A stretch of 64,000 nucleotides of DNA, taken from NCBI GenBank assembly GCA_016795205.1, contig JAEUHZ010000033.1, positions 1 through 64,000 of the forward strand, given 5' to 3'. Positions within the stretch are counted from its first letter, which is position 1; each line of letters opens with the position of its first letter. A model generated the notes under the pieces. It was given only the letters and a program-made list of their open reading frames with translations, was not told the origin of the DNA and made no database searches. This document shows, in pieces, positions 1 through 8,428 of the stretch. The position numbers were made by a program, and so were the translations under genes. Source of the stretch: Planctomycetota bacterium. GTDB lineage: Bacteria > Planctomycetota > UBA1135 > GCA-002686595.

Positions 1-894
1 TTCGCCGCCATCCTGAAGGCATCCGAGCGCGTCACCTGGACACCCGAGGACCTCATCGGCCCAGGCCAGGACTTCGACTTCTCGAAGCCCTTCATGCCCG
101 AGGGCCTCGCGCGCTGCGCGGAGCTCGACTTCCTCTCGGCCGGCGACCGCACGCTCTGGAACCAGTTGCGTGGCCATCAGTACCTGTGGATCTTCGTCGT
201 CGCGGAGGAGTTCATTCTCCAGTTCGTCCTCGCGCACGCGCGACCGATGAGCGCGACCGACGGCGATCGCGCGCGCGCACTCCTGGGCTTCGCCAGCGAG
301 GAGGTCAAGCACACCCAGCTCTTCCAGCGCTTCCGCGCGCGGTTCCAGGAGTCCTTCGGCCATCGCTGTGACGTGATCGGTCCGCCCGAGGAGATCGCGC
401 GCGCCGTGCTCGCGCATCCGCAGCTGTCCGTGGCGCTCGCGATCCTGCTGATCGAGTGGATGACCCAGGGTCACTACCTCGACTCCGTGCGCGACGCGCG
501 CGAGATCGACCCGCGCTTCCAGGAGCTCCTGCGCTGCCACTGGATGGAGGAAGCCCAGCACGCGAAGCTCGACGAGGCGCTCGTCCTCGAGCTCGCGGCA
601 GGGTGCACGCCGGCCGAGATCGCGGCCGCGATCGATGGCCTCTTCTCCATCGCGACGCTCGTCGACGGCGGCGTCCTCCAGCAGCTCGAGTTCGACGTCG
701 ACGCCTTCGAACGCGCGCGCGGCGCCCGGCTGTCCCCAGCCGATCGCGAGCGGCTCATGACCTCGCAGCGCCAGGCCGTGCGCTGGACGTTCCTGGGCTC
801 GGGCATGCGGCACCCGCGGTTCCTGGCGACGCTCGGAGCGATCAGCCCGGAGGGACGGCGGCGCGTCGAGGAGGCCACTCCGGCCTTCTCGTGA
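1..894 (+). CDS. Ferritin-like diiron protein (5' end outside window)
   Basis: The reading frame is open from base 1, so the N-terminus lies to the left; an internal ATG at 94 is probably not the true start. The protein is helical and carries two E-E/H type metal motifs of the ferritin-like diiron fold. They are ASEEVKHTQLF about 100 residues in and MEEAQHAKLDE about 85 residues later. An upstream Glu pair in VAEEFILQF may belong to the same site. Proteins of this kind bind two irons in a four-helix bundle and act as oxygenases, N-oxygenases or iron-handling proteins; the substrate here cannot be read. It ends at TGA 892-894, directly before a strong hairpin. The family call is fairly firm and the function is unknown. 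Confidence 0.75.
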   Translation, partial: FAAILKASERVTWTPEDLIGPGQDFDFSKPFMPEGLARCAELDFLSAGDRTLWNQLRGHQYLWIFVVAEEFILQFVLAHARPMSATDGDRARALLGFASEEVKHTQLFQRFRARFQESFGHRCDVIGPPEEIARAVLAHPQLSVALAILLIEWMTQGHYLDSVRDAREIDPRFQELLRCHWMEEAQHAKLDEALVLELAAGCTPAEIAAAIDGLFSIATLVDGGVLQQLEFDVDAFERARGARLSPADRERLMTSQRQAVRWTFLGSGMRHPRFLATLGAISPEGRRRVEEATPAFS

Positions 895-923
895 GCGCGC
901 ACCGCGGCGACGACGGTGCGCGC
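895..923. terminator. Perfect hairpin between convergent genes
   Basis: GCGCGCACCG (895-904) pairs exactly with CGGTGCGCGC (914-923) around a 9-base loop. It starts one base after the stop of the diiron gene and lies just beyond the stop of the opposing gene at 928. There is no T-tract on either strand, so it may be a stem-only bidirectional terminator or an mRNA end stabiliser. Confidence 0.5.
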
Positions 924-927
924 GGGG

Positions 928-1662
928 CTACACGTGTCGATGCACGTTCCAGTGCATCGACACCTTGAGCCCGCATCCAGCGCACGCGCTGTCGCCGCAA
1001 GGCCATTCACCCTCGCGCGAGCACTCGGGGCACGCGAAGCGCACCGCGCGGCGCGGGCGCAGGATCACGGGATGCCCCTCGGCCGCGTGCAGCTCGTCCG
1101 CAGGCCAGTCGATGTGCACGAAGAGCCCGCAGTCCGTGCAGGCCATGACGCCGCGCGCCCAATCGACGCGCGTGCCGCAGCGCGGGCACGGAAAGCGGAC
1201 GGACGGGATTCGACGCTCGCCTTGCAGCACGAAACCGCGCTCGTGCGACCAGAACGGCAACAGGCACCACGCCGTCAATGTGCCGCTCGCGAGCAGCACG
1301 ATCGTCCAGCCGAGGAACGATCCCGCGGCGGGCACGGCGAACCACATCGCCGTGAAGGTGCCGGTCCACATCCCCAGCGGCACGAGCACGAGCCGCGTCC
1401 AGGTCTTCGCCTTGGGCAGCGCCGCGATCGAGAACACGACGCCGTGCGCCAGGCCGCCCGCGATGCTGAGCGTCGAGAGCGCGATGCGCGTGGCCAGCTC
1501 GGACGCTCCGGACGCGGCCCACCACCCCGACGCACCCAGCGCGCAACCCACCGAAGCGAGCCCGCACAGCGCGATCACGCGCGTCCGGGCCGCGCGCAGG
1601 CCGATGGCGAAGACGAGGGCGGTCGCGAGGGACCCGAGTGCAACGAGGACCGCGGCCAGCAC
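928..1662 (-). CDS. Membrane protein with C-terminal double zinc ribbon
   Basis: The predicted protein has about 244 residues. Hydrophobic helices fill roughly the first 150 residues. The cytosolic C-terminal part has two treble-clef/zinc-ribbon units. The first has CPRCG then CTDCG, the second CPECS then CAGCG, so each supplies four cysteines. I do not recognise a named family, and DNA-binding, protein-binding or structural roles are all possible. The start is uncertain. The GTG at 1660-1662 places the first helix at the N-terminus, while the frame stays open to another GTG at 1728, which would add 22 polar residues and approach the tRNA gene. The gene converges on the diiron gene and is transcribed away from the tRNA. 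Confidence 0.65.
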   Translation of the reverse strand: MLAAVLVALGSLATALVFAIGLRAARTRVIALCGLASVGCALGASGWWAASGASELATRIALSTLSIAGGLAHGVVFSIAALPKAKTWTRLVLVPLGMWTGTFTAMWFAVPAAGSFLGWTIVLLASGTLTAWCLLPFWSHERGFVLQGERRIPSVRFPCPRCGTRVDWARGVMACTDCGLFVHIDWPADELHAAEGHPVILRPRRAVRFACPECSREGEWPCGDSACAGCGLKVSMHWNVHRHV

Positions 1663-1765
1663 GCCCCTATCATCGAACGAATCCGGTCCCCTGCCGAGGT
1701 TCCTCGCGCCTTTTCCATGCACGGGCACGCTCGCCGCGCGCCCGCGCTACGATCGGCGGGCCGAC

Positions 1766-1850
1766 GCGGGAATGGCGGAACTGGCAGACGCGCGAGACTT
1801 AGGATCTCGTGGGGTGACCCTTGGGGGTTCGAGTCCCCCTTCCCGCACCA
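1766..1850 (+). tRNA. tRNA-Leu, anticodon UAG
   Basis: The cloverleaf can be read directly. The acceptor arms are GCGGGAA (1766-1772) and TTCCCGC (1840-1846), followed by A and an encoded CCA (1848-1850). The anticodon stem is CGAGA/TCTCG with loop CTTAGGA, giving TAG at 1800-1802, which reads CUN leucine codons. The T-loop is GGTTCGAGTCC. The length of 85 nt includes the long variable arm expected of a class II leucine tRNA. The nitrilase gene starts 37 bases downstream. Confidence 0.97.
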
Positions 1851-1887
1851 TGCCGCCCGAGCGCGGCACGTCCACCCCATCCAGGTC

Positions 1888-2640
1888 ATGCGGATCGCCC
1901 TGGCCCAGTCACGCCCCGCGCGCGGCGCCGTCGCGCTGAACCTCGAGCACCACGTGATGCTCGCCGAGCGTGCCGTCGGGCTCGGTGCGGACCTGGTCGT
2001 CTTCCCCGAGCTGTCGCTCACGGGTTACGAGCCGGAACTCGCGCGCGCGCTGGCGCTGGAGCCGGACGACCCGGTCCTCGACCCGCTGCAGCGACTGGCA
2101 GACTCGCGCGGCGTCGTGATCGCACCGGGTGCGCCGCTCCGGTCGGAGGGCCAGCCGCGGATCGGCCTGGTGCTCCTCCGGCCGCACGCCCCGCGACGCG
2201 CGCACGCCAAGCACCACCTGCACGCGGACGAGGAGCCGTACTTCGGACGCGGCCAGGAACCCGTCGGTCTGGTCGATGGCGCGCCGCGCATCGGGCTCGC
2301 GATCTGCTACGAGCTCTCCGTGCCCGAGCACGCCGCGGCGACCTTCGCGTCCGGAGCTCAGATCTACCTGGCGAGCGCCGCCAAGACCGCGCCGGGCGTC
2401 GCGCAGGCCCACTTGCGCCTGGCCGAGGTCGCCCGCGCGTTCCACGCACCGGTGCTCTTCGTCAACGCCGTCGGCCCCTCCGCCGACGGCCTGTGCGCGG
2501 GCGGCTCCGCTGCCTGGGATGCCGAAGGACGCCTGCTCGGACGGCTCGACGACGCGCACGAGGGCCTGCTGACGTTCGACAGCGTGTCCGGCCGGCTGGC
2601 CGCCGCGTCAGGAGAAGAGGCGCAGGATGTCTGCGCGTGA
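1888..2640 (+). CDS. Carbon-nitrogen hydrolase (nitrilase family)
   Basis: This 250-residue protein belongs to the CN-hydrolase superfamily, which cleaves amide or nitrile C-N bonds with a Glu-Lys-Cys triad. The three residues sit at the expected places: E41 in FPELSLTG, K108 in HAKHHLH and C140 in AICYELSVPE. The length fits a stand-alone single-domain amidase of the omega-amidase/carbamoylputrescine-hydrolase type. The substrate cannot be assigned from sequence. The start is the ATG at 1888, giving the usual N-terminal strand MRIALAQ. It follows tRNA-Leu and overlaps the end of an opposing small frame at 2608. The family assignment is firm. Confidence 0.88.
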   Translation: MRIALAQSRPARGAVALNLEHHVMLAERAVGLGADLVVFPELSLTGYEPELARALALEPDDPVLDPLQRLADSRGVVIAPGAPLRSEGQPRIGLVLLRPHAPRRAHAKHHLHADEEPYFGRGQEPVGLVDGAPRIGLAICYELSVPEHAAATFASGAQIYLASAAKTAPGVAQAHLRLAEVARAFHAPVLFVNAVGPSADGLCAGGSAAWDAEGRLLGRLDDAHEGLLTFDSVSGRLAAASGEEAQDVCA

Positions 2641-2766
2641 GAGGTCGCGCAGCGACGTGCCGGCGCCGGAAAGAAGCGCCTCGACCAGGTAGCGCTCGCC
2701 CCGCTCCTTGGGCTGTGCGCTGAACAGCGCCTCGCGCTGGCACAGCGCGGTCATGCGCCCGGACAC
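2608..2766 (-). CDS. Small hypothetical ORF or C-terminal relic downstream of the GT2 gene
   Basis: On the minus strand, the same frame as the upstream GT2 gene continues after its TAG at 2818. It reads without a stop to TGA at 2608. The first possible start inside it is GTG 2764-2766, with an ATG at 2752-2754, giving about 50 residues. Codon third positions are almost all G or C and the composition looks protein-like (CQREALFSAQPKERGERY in the middle). Coding-like sequence also precedes the GTG. It could be a short gene, or the tail of a once larger protein. No family is recognised. It overlaps the last 33 bases of the nitrilase gene. Confidence 0.4.
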   Translation of the reverse strand: MSGRMTALCQREALFSAQPKERGERYLVEALLSGAGTSLRDLSRADILRLFS

Positions 2767-2817
2767 CAGGCAGGCGGCGGCGACCCAGTGGCGGTTCCGC
2801 GTCCCGATCCGAACGGG

Positions 2818-3570
2818 CTACGCGCCCGGCCGCTCGAACAGCGGATTGCGGCGCACTCCGACCCGGTGCGCGTACCACTGCCCGAACGTCCACAGCGTCC
2901 GCAGCGCGTAGATCGTCGAGCTCTTGAGATCGATCGAGCTGGCCTCGTCGAAGTAGCGCACCGGCACCGGCACGTCGCCGAGCTTGAAGCCGTGATGCAC
3001 GCACTGCACGAGGAACTGGCTGTCGAACACGAAGTCGTCGCTGTTCCTGCGGTACGGGATCGACTCCAGCACGCGGCGCGAGTAGGCCCGGAAGCCCGAA
3101 TGCCACTCGCCCAGGTTCTGGCCCGCGAGCACGTTCTCGATCATCGTCAGGCCGCGGTTGGCGAGGTACTTGGCCTTGGGCATGCCGCCCGCGAGGGCCT
3201 CCTGGCGCGTGCGGATCCGGTTGCCCAACACGACGTCGCAGATGCCGTGTCGGATGACCTCGATCGCCGTCGGGATCATCCGCGCGTCGTACTGGTAATC
3301 GGCATGGATCATCACGACGAAGTCCGCACCGTGCGCGCGAGCGGTGTCGTAGCAGGTCTTCTGGTTCCCGCCATAGCCCGTGTTGCGCTCGTGCTTGACG
3401 TAGGTCACGGGGAGCCGGCGGGCGATGGCCTCCGTGTCGTCTCGGGATTGGTCGTCGACGACGATCACCTCGGACACGTAGTCCTTGGGGATGTCGTTCC
3501 AGCAGCGCTCCAGCGTGTTCGCCGCGTTGTAGGCCGGCATCACGACGATCACGCGACCGGGAGGGCCCAC
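2818..3570 (-). CDS. Family 2 glycosyltransferase, dolichyl-phosphate-mannose-synthase type
   Basis: This is a soluble GT-A glycosyltransferase of about 250 residues that transfers a sugar from a nucleotide donor, typically onto a polyprenyl phosphate. It opens with the GT2 nucleotide-binding strand [20 protein letters not shown] follows, then [10 protein letters not shown] with the Asp-x-Asp-like metal site, and the acceptor-loop region [11 protein letters not shown]. There is no C-terminal membrane part. The start is GTG 3568-3570 or GTG 3550-3552; both keep the first strand. It is divergent from the sulfatase-like gene at 3646 and opens the surface-glycan region. Confidence 0.85.
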   Translation of the reverse strand: MGPPGRVIVVMPAYNAANTLERCWNDIPKDYVSEVIVVDDQSRDDTEAIARRLPVTYVKHERNTGYGGNQKTCYDTARAHGADFVVMIHADYQYDARMIPTAIEVIRHGICDVVLGNRIRTRQEALAGGMPKAKYLANRGLTMIENVLAGQNLGEWHSGFRAYSRRVLESIPYRRNSDDFVFDSQFLVQCVHHGFKLGDVPVPVRYFDEASSIDLKSSTIYALRTLWTFGQWYAHRVGVRRNPLFERPGA

Positions 3571-3630
3571 GCGCGGATTCTGGGGTCGCGTCGCGCGCGG
3601 GACAAGCGCGGTGCTCGACCGGGGAGCGGC

Positions 3631-3636
3631 TACACT
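3631..3636 (+). promoter_or_regulatory. -10-like hexamer just before a start codon
   Basis: TACACT lies 9 bases before the ATG at 3646. If it is a real -10 element, the transcript would start within a few bases of the ATG, so the mRNA would be leaderless or nearly so. No clear -35 box was found. Confidence 0.3.
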
Positions 3637-3645
3637 CGTCCGGCG

Positions 3646-5130
3646 ATGCCCAGCTCCCAACGCGCCGAGCGACCGGGCTCGACTCCGTCCACGCCGCGCC
3701 TCCCGGCCGTCGCCGCCCTGGCCGCCCTGCTCGTCGGCGCGTGCGGTGACGGGGAGCGGGCCGGCGGCACGCGCGCCTCGCGCGGACCGGCCCAGCGCGT
3801 GATCCTCGTCACGTGCGACACGCTGCGTGCGGACCGGCTGGGCTTCGCCGGCCATCCGCTGCCGACGAGCCCCAACCTCGACGCGCTGGCCGCCGAGTCG
3901 ACCGTCTTCGAGAACGCCTGGGCGGCGGCGCCGCTCACCGGGCCGTCGCTCGCCGCGCTGCTCACCGGGCGGTTCCCGGACGAGGTCGGCGGCGGACCCA
4001 CGAACCGCGACCACATGCCCGAGGAAGTGCTGACGATCGCCGAGGTCGTGCGCGACGCGGGCTTCCGCACGGCGGCCTTCGTGTCGAACGGCGTGCTGCG
4101 GCGCCCGCCGCCCGAGGCCGGCGCGATCGGCGTCCAGCAGGGGTTCGAGGTCTACGACGACGCCATGAACTCCAAGGAGCGCAACCGCGACCTCCTCGAG
4201 CGCACGGCGGACGCCTGCACGGACGCCGCGCTGGCTTGGCTCGCGGGCCGCAGCGCGGACGAGGCCTTCTTCTTGTGGGTGCACTACCAGGACCCGCACG
4301 GGCCCTACACCCCGCCCGCGGCGCACCTGGCGCCCCTCGAGGGCCGGCACCCCTCCGGCCCCGAGCTCCCGCTCGGCGCGACCCACAGCGGCCGGGGCCA
4401 GATCCCGCGCTACCAAGCGCTGCCGGGGCTCACGACGCCCGGCCCCTACCTCGATCGCTACGACGCCGAGGTGCGCTACTTCGACGCCGAGCTGGGGCGC
4501 CTGCTCGGTGAGCTGCGCCGGCGCGACCTGCTCGACGAGGCGTTGCTCGTCGTCTCCGCGGACCACGGCGAGAGCCTGGGCGAGGGCCACTACTGGCTGT
4601 GCCACGGCGAGACGCTCCAGCCGGAGCTCGTGCGCGTGCCGCTGCTCGTGCGCTATCCCGCGCGGCTCACGCGCGGCGCCGAGCCACCGCTGGGCGCGGC
4701 GCGGCGCGTGGCGGCGCCCGTGGGCCACGTCGACCTGTGGCCGACGTTCGTCGAGGCGCTGGGTCTCGAGGCGCCGCGCAACCGCGGCCTCTCGCTGCTC
4801 GGTCCGGGACTGCCCGAGCGACGCGTGCTGCCGCAGTTCCTGCGGTCGCTGGACGATCCGAACCGGCATCTGGCCGTCACGGACGGACGCTGGCGCGCCG
4901 TGCTCGTGCGCTCCGATCCGCCGCGCCTGTACGACCTGCGCGAGGATCCGCTGGAGCGCGAGGACGTCGCGGACCGCCACCCCGAAGTGCTGGCGGACCT
5001 GCAGGCGCGCTATGCGGAGTTCATGCGTTCCGACCCGCGCCCCTGGTCGCGACCCGTGCGGCCGGCGCTCGACGCCCTCCAGCGGCGCGGGCTCCAGGGC
5101 CTGGGCTACACGGACGGCGACGACCACTGA
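3646..5130 (+). CDS. Sulfatase-fold lipoprotein with Thr at the nucleophile position
   Basis: This 494-residue alkaline-phosphatase-superfamily protein probably cleaves or transfers sulfate or phosphate esters at the cell surface. The N-terminus has a lipobox-like end ([11 protein letters not shown]33). Metal-site motifs are present: [10 protein letters not shown] with the first Asp, and [14 protein letters not shown] near residue 310. The position that holds formylglycine Cys or Ser in true sulfatases reads [12 protein letters not shown], with T98 at the nucleophile site. That makes a formylglycine enzyme unlikely and a Thr-type phosphodiesterase or phosphotransferase more likely. The C-terminus ends in [12 protein letters not shown], a close match to the end of the protein at 11168-12574. 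The next gene starts 3 bases later. Confidence 0.82.
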   Translation: MPSSQRAERPGSTPSTPRLPAVAALAALLVGACGDGERAGGTRASRGPAQRVILVTCDTLRADRLGFAGHPLPTSPNLDALAAESTVFENAWAAAPLTGPSLAALLTGRFPDEVGGGPTNRDHMPEEVLTIAEVVRDAGFRTAAFVSNGVLRRPPPEAGAIGVQQGFEVYDDAMNSKERNRDLLERTADACTDAALAWLAGRSADEAFFLWVHYQDPHGPYTPPAAHLAPLEGRHPSGPELPLGATHSGRGQIPRYQALPGLTTPGPYLDRYDAEVRYFDAELGRLLGELRRRDLLDEALLVVSADHGESLGEGHYWLCHGETLQPELVRVPLLVRYPARLTRGAEPPLGAARRVAAPVGHVDLWPTFVEALGLEAPRNRGLSLLGPGLPERRVLPQFLRSLDDPNRHLAVTDGRWRAVLVRSDPPRLYDLREDPLEREDVADRHPEVLADLQARYAEFMRSDPRPWSRPVRPALDALQRRGLQGLGYTDGDDH

Positions 5131-5132
5131 CG

Positions 5133-6689
5133 ATGCGCGGCCTCCCGAGCCACGCCTGCGACGGCCGCGCGCGCCTCTGGCTCGCGCTGGTGGTCGTGGT
5201 CGCGCTGGCGACGCTGCCGTTCCTGGTCCACGGCTGGTTCGAGGCCTCGGACGAGACCAACGACGCGTCGATCTACGTGGCCAGCGCGCGCGCCATCCTC
5301 GCGGGCGAGGGCTACTCCTACCTGGGCGAGCCGTTCACCGTGCGGCCGCCGGGCATGTCCTGGTTCCTGGCGGCCGTGTTCGCGCTGCGCGGGGCGGATT
5401 GGCTGGCGGTGAACGTCCTGGTGGCACTGTCGGGCGTGGCGTGCGTCACGCTGCTCTACTGGCACGCGCAGCGGCGGATCGGAGCCTGGCTGGCGGCCTT
5501 GGTCGCCCTGGCGGTCTGGTTCTCGACGCCGTTCCAGACGCTGTGCAATCAAGCGATGTCCGACGTGCCGGGCGCGGCGCTGCTCTTGGCGTGCTTGGCG
5601 GTCGAGCGCTGGGCAGCGCGCCAGCCGTCGTGGCGGCGCGACGTGGTGCTGGGCCTCGCGATCGGCGCCGCGACCTACGTCCGCAGCGTCGTCATCCTGC
5701 TCGTGCCGGCGATCGCGGCGGCGCGCGTGCTGGCGGCCTGGTCCGGGGCGCGCCCGCGGGACGCGCGCGCCTGGGCCCGCTTCGCGCTCGTGTCGTTGGC
5801 GCCGTTCGCGCTGGCCGCGTTCGCGACCAAGCTGCCTTGGGACGTGCGCTGCGCGCTGCATCATCCGGAGCCGCCCGTCGACCAGAACTACCTGTTCTCC
5901 TATTCCACGGCCATGTGGCACGTGGATGGCGGCGATCCAGCGTCGCCCCGCCGCGAGCTGTCGTCGATCGCCGCGCGCGTGCCGGAGCGCGCCGAGACCG
6001 TGCTGGGCCTGCTCGGCGCGCGCCTCGCGCCCGCGCCGCGCGCCGCGCCCACCGAGGGCCCAGGCGGTCACGGCGCAGCGCACGTGGCGCTGGGCGCGGC
6101 GCTCGTGGTGCTGGTCGCGATCACCGCTTGGCGTCGGCGCGAGAGCGCGGAGCTCTTCGCGCTCGGCTTCTTGCTCGTGCTGCTCCTGTACTTCGGCTTC
6201 CGTGATCGCCTGGCCCTGCCGCTGTGGCTCTTGGCCTTGCCCGCGGCTGTCGAGGCCTTCCTGCACCTGGTCTCCGCGCGCACGAGTCCGCGGCTGGCGC
6301 GCGGCGCGGCGACGCTGGCGCTGGTGGCGCTGCCCTTCCTCGACTTTCGGCCACGCGCGGGCTGGGACCGCGTCGAGGCCCAGCACCGCTTCTACGAGCG
6401 CTACGCGGCCGAGGTCGTGGCCGTGGTGCCGCCCGAACGCCGCCTGGCGAGCCAGATCGGTTGGCATCTTTCCGTGTTCCTGGACCGACCGGTGTGGAGC
6501 CTGTTCTTCGCGGCCCGGCGCGCCGGCGGCCCGCAGGGCGCGCTCGAGACCCTGCGTCGCCGCCAGATCGACGCCGTGGCGCTCTCGCCGCGCGTGCCGG
6601 CGGACCGCAGCATCGCGCCCTTCCTGCTCCAGCACATGACGCCCATCCTGCGCACCGACGACACGCTCGTGCTCGCCCCCCGGCCCTGA
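5133..6689 (+). CDS. Polytopic GT39/ArnT-like glycosyltransferase
   Basis: The protein has 518 residues, with many hydrophobic helices through about residue 410 and a soluble C-terminal part. The first periplasmic loop has the GT-C signature: an acidic pair in [17 protein letters not shown], then a PPG motif in [12 protein letters not shown]. Such enzymes move a sugar from a polyprenyl-phosphate carrier onto a lipid, glycan or protein outside the membrane. The acceptor is unknown. The ATG at 5133 lies 3 bases after the sulfatase-like gene, so the two are probably co-transcribed. A paralogue-like protein is encoded at 9564-11114. Confidence 0.78.
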   Translation: MRGLPSHACDGRARLWLALVVVVALATLPFLVHGWFEASDETNDASIYVASARAILAGEGYSYLGEPFTVRPPGMSWFLAAVFALRGADWLAVNVLVALSGVACVTLLYWHAQRRIGAWLAALVALAVWFSTPFQTLCNQAMSDVPGAALLLACLAVERWAARQPSWRRDVVLGLAIGAATYVRSVVILLVPAIAAARVLAAWSGARPRDARAWARFALVSLAPFALAAFATKLPWDVRCALHHPEPPVDQNYLFSYSTAMWHVDGGDPASPRRELSSIAARVPERAETVLGLLGARLAPAPRAAPTEGPGGHGAAHVALGAALVVLVAITAWRRRESAELFALGFLLVLLLYFGFRDRLALPLWLLALPAAVEAFLHLVSARTSPRLARGAATLALVALPFLDFRPRAGWDRVEAQHRFYERYAAEVVAVVPPERRLASQIGWHLSVFLDRPVWSLFFAARRAGGPQGALETLRRRQIDAVALSPRVPADRSIAPFLLQHMTPILRTDDTLVLAPRP

Positions 6690-6697
6690 GTTCGTGG

Positions 6698-6717
6698 CCG
6701 CCCCGATCGAGGGGCGG
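6698..6717 (+). terminator. Hairpin between GT39-like and GT2 genes
   Basis: CCGCCCC (6698-6704) and GGGGCGG (6711-6717) form a perfect 7-bp stem around GATCGA. It lies 8 bases after the stop at 6689. No T-tract follows; the next bases, TAGGAT, look like a -10 element for the GT2 gene at 6744. It may separate two transcription units. Confidence 0.4.
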
Positions 6718-6743
6718 TAGGATCCAGGGCTCGCACGCCCGGC

Positions 6744-7691
6744 ATGGAGCACAAAGTCCCGTCGCTGTCGGTCGTCGTCCCCGTCTTCAACAGCGAGGGC
6801 TCGCTGCCGGTGCTCGTGGAGCGCCTGGAGCCGGTGCTGCGCGCGGTCGCCGATCGGTTCGAGCTCGTGCTCGTCAACGACGGCAGCCGCGACGGGAGCT
6901 GGGCGGTCGTCCAGGACCTGACGCGACGTCACGACTGGGTCCGCGGTTTCGACCTCATGCGCAATTTCGGCCAGCACAATGCGCTCCTGTGCGGTGTCCG
7001 GGCGGCGCGCGGATCGGTCGTGCTCACCATGGACGACGACCTGCAGCACCCGCCCGAGGAGCTGCCCAAGCTGCTCCACGAGCTGGCGCGCGGCTACGAC
7101 GTCGTCTACGGCGCGCCACACCAGGAGAGCCACGGGCTGCTGCGCAACCTGGCCTCGCAGGCCACCAAGCTCGCGCTGCAGAAGTCGATGGGCGCAGCCA
7201 CGGCCCGCCGGGTCAGCGCGTTCCGCGCGTTCCGCACCCACCTGCGCGACGTCTTCGCGGACTACCGCAACCAGTACGTGTCCCTCGACGTCCTGCTCAC
7301 GTGGGGCACGACCCGCTTCTCCTCGGTCGTGGTGCGACACGACCCGCGCACCATCGGGCAATCGAACTACACGCTGCGCAAGCTGCTGACGCACGCGCTG
7401 AACATGGTGACCGGCTTCAGCGCCGTGCCCTTGCAGATCGCCAGCATCACGGGCTTCGCCTGCACCTTGCTGGGACTCGCCATCCTGATCTACGTGCTGT
7501 GGACCAAGCTCGTGCACGGCAGCCCGGTCGAGGGCTTCACCTTCCTGGCCTCGATGGTGGCGCTGTTCTCCGGAGCCCAGCTCTTCGCGTTGGGCGTCCT
7601 GGGCGAGTACCTGGCGCGCATGCACTTCCGGATGATGGACCGCCCGGCCTACGCCGTGCGGGAGTCGGTGTGGGAGCGCGACGGGGCATGA
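6744..7691 (+). CDS. Family 2 glycosyltransferase with two C-terminal membrane helices
   Basis: This 315-residue enzyme is of the ArnC/GtrB/DPM1-like group that loads a sugar onto undecaprenyl phosphate. The GT-A domain runs to about residue 220: VVVPVFNSEGSLPVL, VNDGSRDGSW, then the metal motif TMDDDLQHPPEE. The donor/acceptor region follows, with DPRTIGQSNYTLRKL. Two strong hydrophobic helices cover residues 230-300 (the second in FLASMVALFSGAQLFALG) and anchor the enzyme at the inner membrane. It heads a coupled set: its TGA overlaps the next ATG as ATGA. The neighbours make and modify a 4-amino sugar, so it probably handles that sugar or its glycan. Confidence 0.88.
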   Translation: MEHKVPSLSVVVPVFNSEGSLPVLVERLEPVLRAVADRFELVLVNDGSRDGSWAVVQDLTRRHDWVRGFDLMRNFGQHNALLCGVRAARGSVVLTMDDDLQHPPEELPKLLHELARGYDVVYGAPHQESHGLLRNLASQATKLALQKSMGAATARRVSAFRAFRTHLRDVFADYRNQYVSLDVLLTWGTTRFSSVVVRHDPRTIGQSNYTLRKLLTHALNMVTGFSAVPLQIASITGFACTLLGLAILIYVLWTKLVHGSPVEGFTFLASMVALFSGAQLFALGVLGEYLARMHFRMMDRPAYAVRESVWERDGA

Positions 7692-8428
7692 GCGGCGCGA
7701 GCTCCCGACTGCGGATCCTCGAGTGGGACTCCACGTTCTTCGGCTTCCGGATCGGCACGCTGGTCGGAGCGCCGCGTTCCGCGGACGACGTGGCGCAGGT
7801 CGTGGCCGAGGCTCGCGCGCAGGACGTCGCCTGCCTCTACGCCCTGTGCAGTGCTGACGATCAGGTCGCGATCGAGTCGCTCGCGGGCGGCGGGGCGCGG
7901 TTCGTCGACGTGCGCATGACCTTCGAGCGCGTGCTGACCAGCGCCGACGCCGCCGCCTCCGCCGGCCAGATCCGACCGGCCACGGCGGACGACGTGCCGG
8001 AGCTGCGGGCACTGGCCGCGACCAGTCACGGATCATCGCGCTTCTACGCCGATCGGCGCTTCCCGCGCGAGCGCTGCGACGCGTTGTTCGCGGCCTGGAT
8101 CGAGCGGAGCTGCACGGGTTGGGCCGACGTGGTGCTCGTGGCCGACGAGGGCTCCGGCGTCCGCGGTTACACCACGGGGCACGCACGAGCTGGCGACTTG
8201 GCCGAGATCGGCCTGGTGGCGGTCGACGCGCGCGCGCAGGGCCGCGGACTCGGCCATCGCCTCGTGACGGGGACGCTCGCCGTGCTGGCCGCGCGCGGCG
8301 CCCGCAAGGCGACCGTGGTCACGCAAGGCCGCAACGTGGGCGCGCAGCGCCTGTACGAGTCGATCGGCTTCCGCACGCAGAGCGTCCAGACCTGGCATCA
8401 TCTGTGGCTCGACGAGGTCCGCACGTGA
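7688..8428 (+). CDS. GNAT acetyltransferase, WecD/RffC-like (dTDP-4-amino sugar N-acetyltransferase)
   Basis: The protein has 246 residues. The N-terminal part begins with WDSTFFGFRIGTL, typical of dTDP-fucosamine acetyltransferase relatives, followed by a GNAT domain from about residue 100. The acetyl-CoA site is visible as VDARAQGRGLGHRLV, and RNVGAQRLYESIGF is the GNAT C-terminal motif. The expected reaction is N-acetylation of dTDP-4-amino-4,6-dideoxygalactose. The next gene encodes the matching transaminase, which makes this assignment much stronger. Start and stop overlap the flanking genes (ATGA at 7688, GTGA at 8425). The function is inferred from family and context. Confidence 0.82.
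   Translation: MSGASSRLRILEWDSTFFGFRIGTLVGAPRSADDVAQVVAEARAQDVACLYALCSADDQVAIESLAGGGARFVDVRMTFERVLTSADAAASAGQIRPATADDVPELRALAATSHGSSRFYADRRFPRERCDALFAAWIERSCTGWADVVLVADEGSGVRGYTTGHARAGDLAEIGLVAVDARAQGRGLGHRLVTGTLAVLAARGARKATVVTQGRNVGAQRLYESIGFRTQSVQTWHHLWLDEVRT

Noticed and set aside
5106-8186. A 1,026-codon open frame on the minus strand
   Set aside because: It runs antisense to three convincing genes (GT39-like, GT2, acetyltransferase), is full of Arg/Ala/Pro/His, and has no family motif. Long antisense frames are normal at this GC content.
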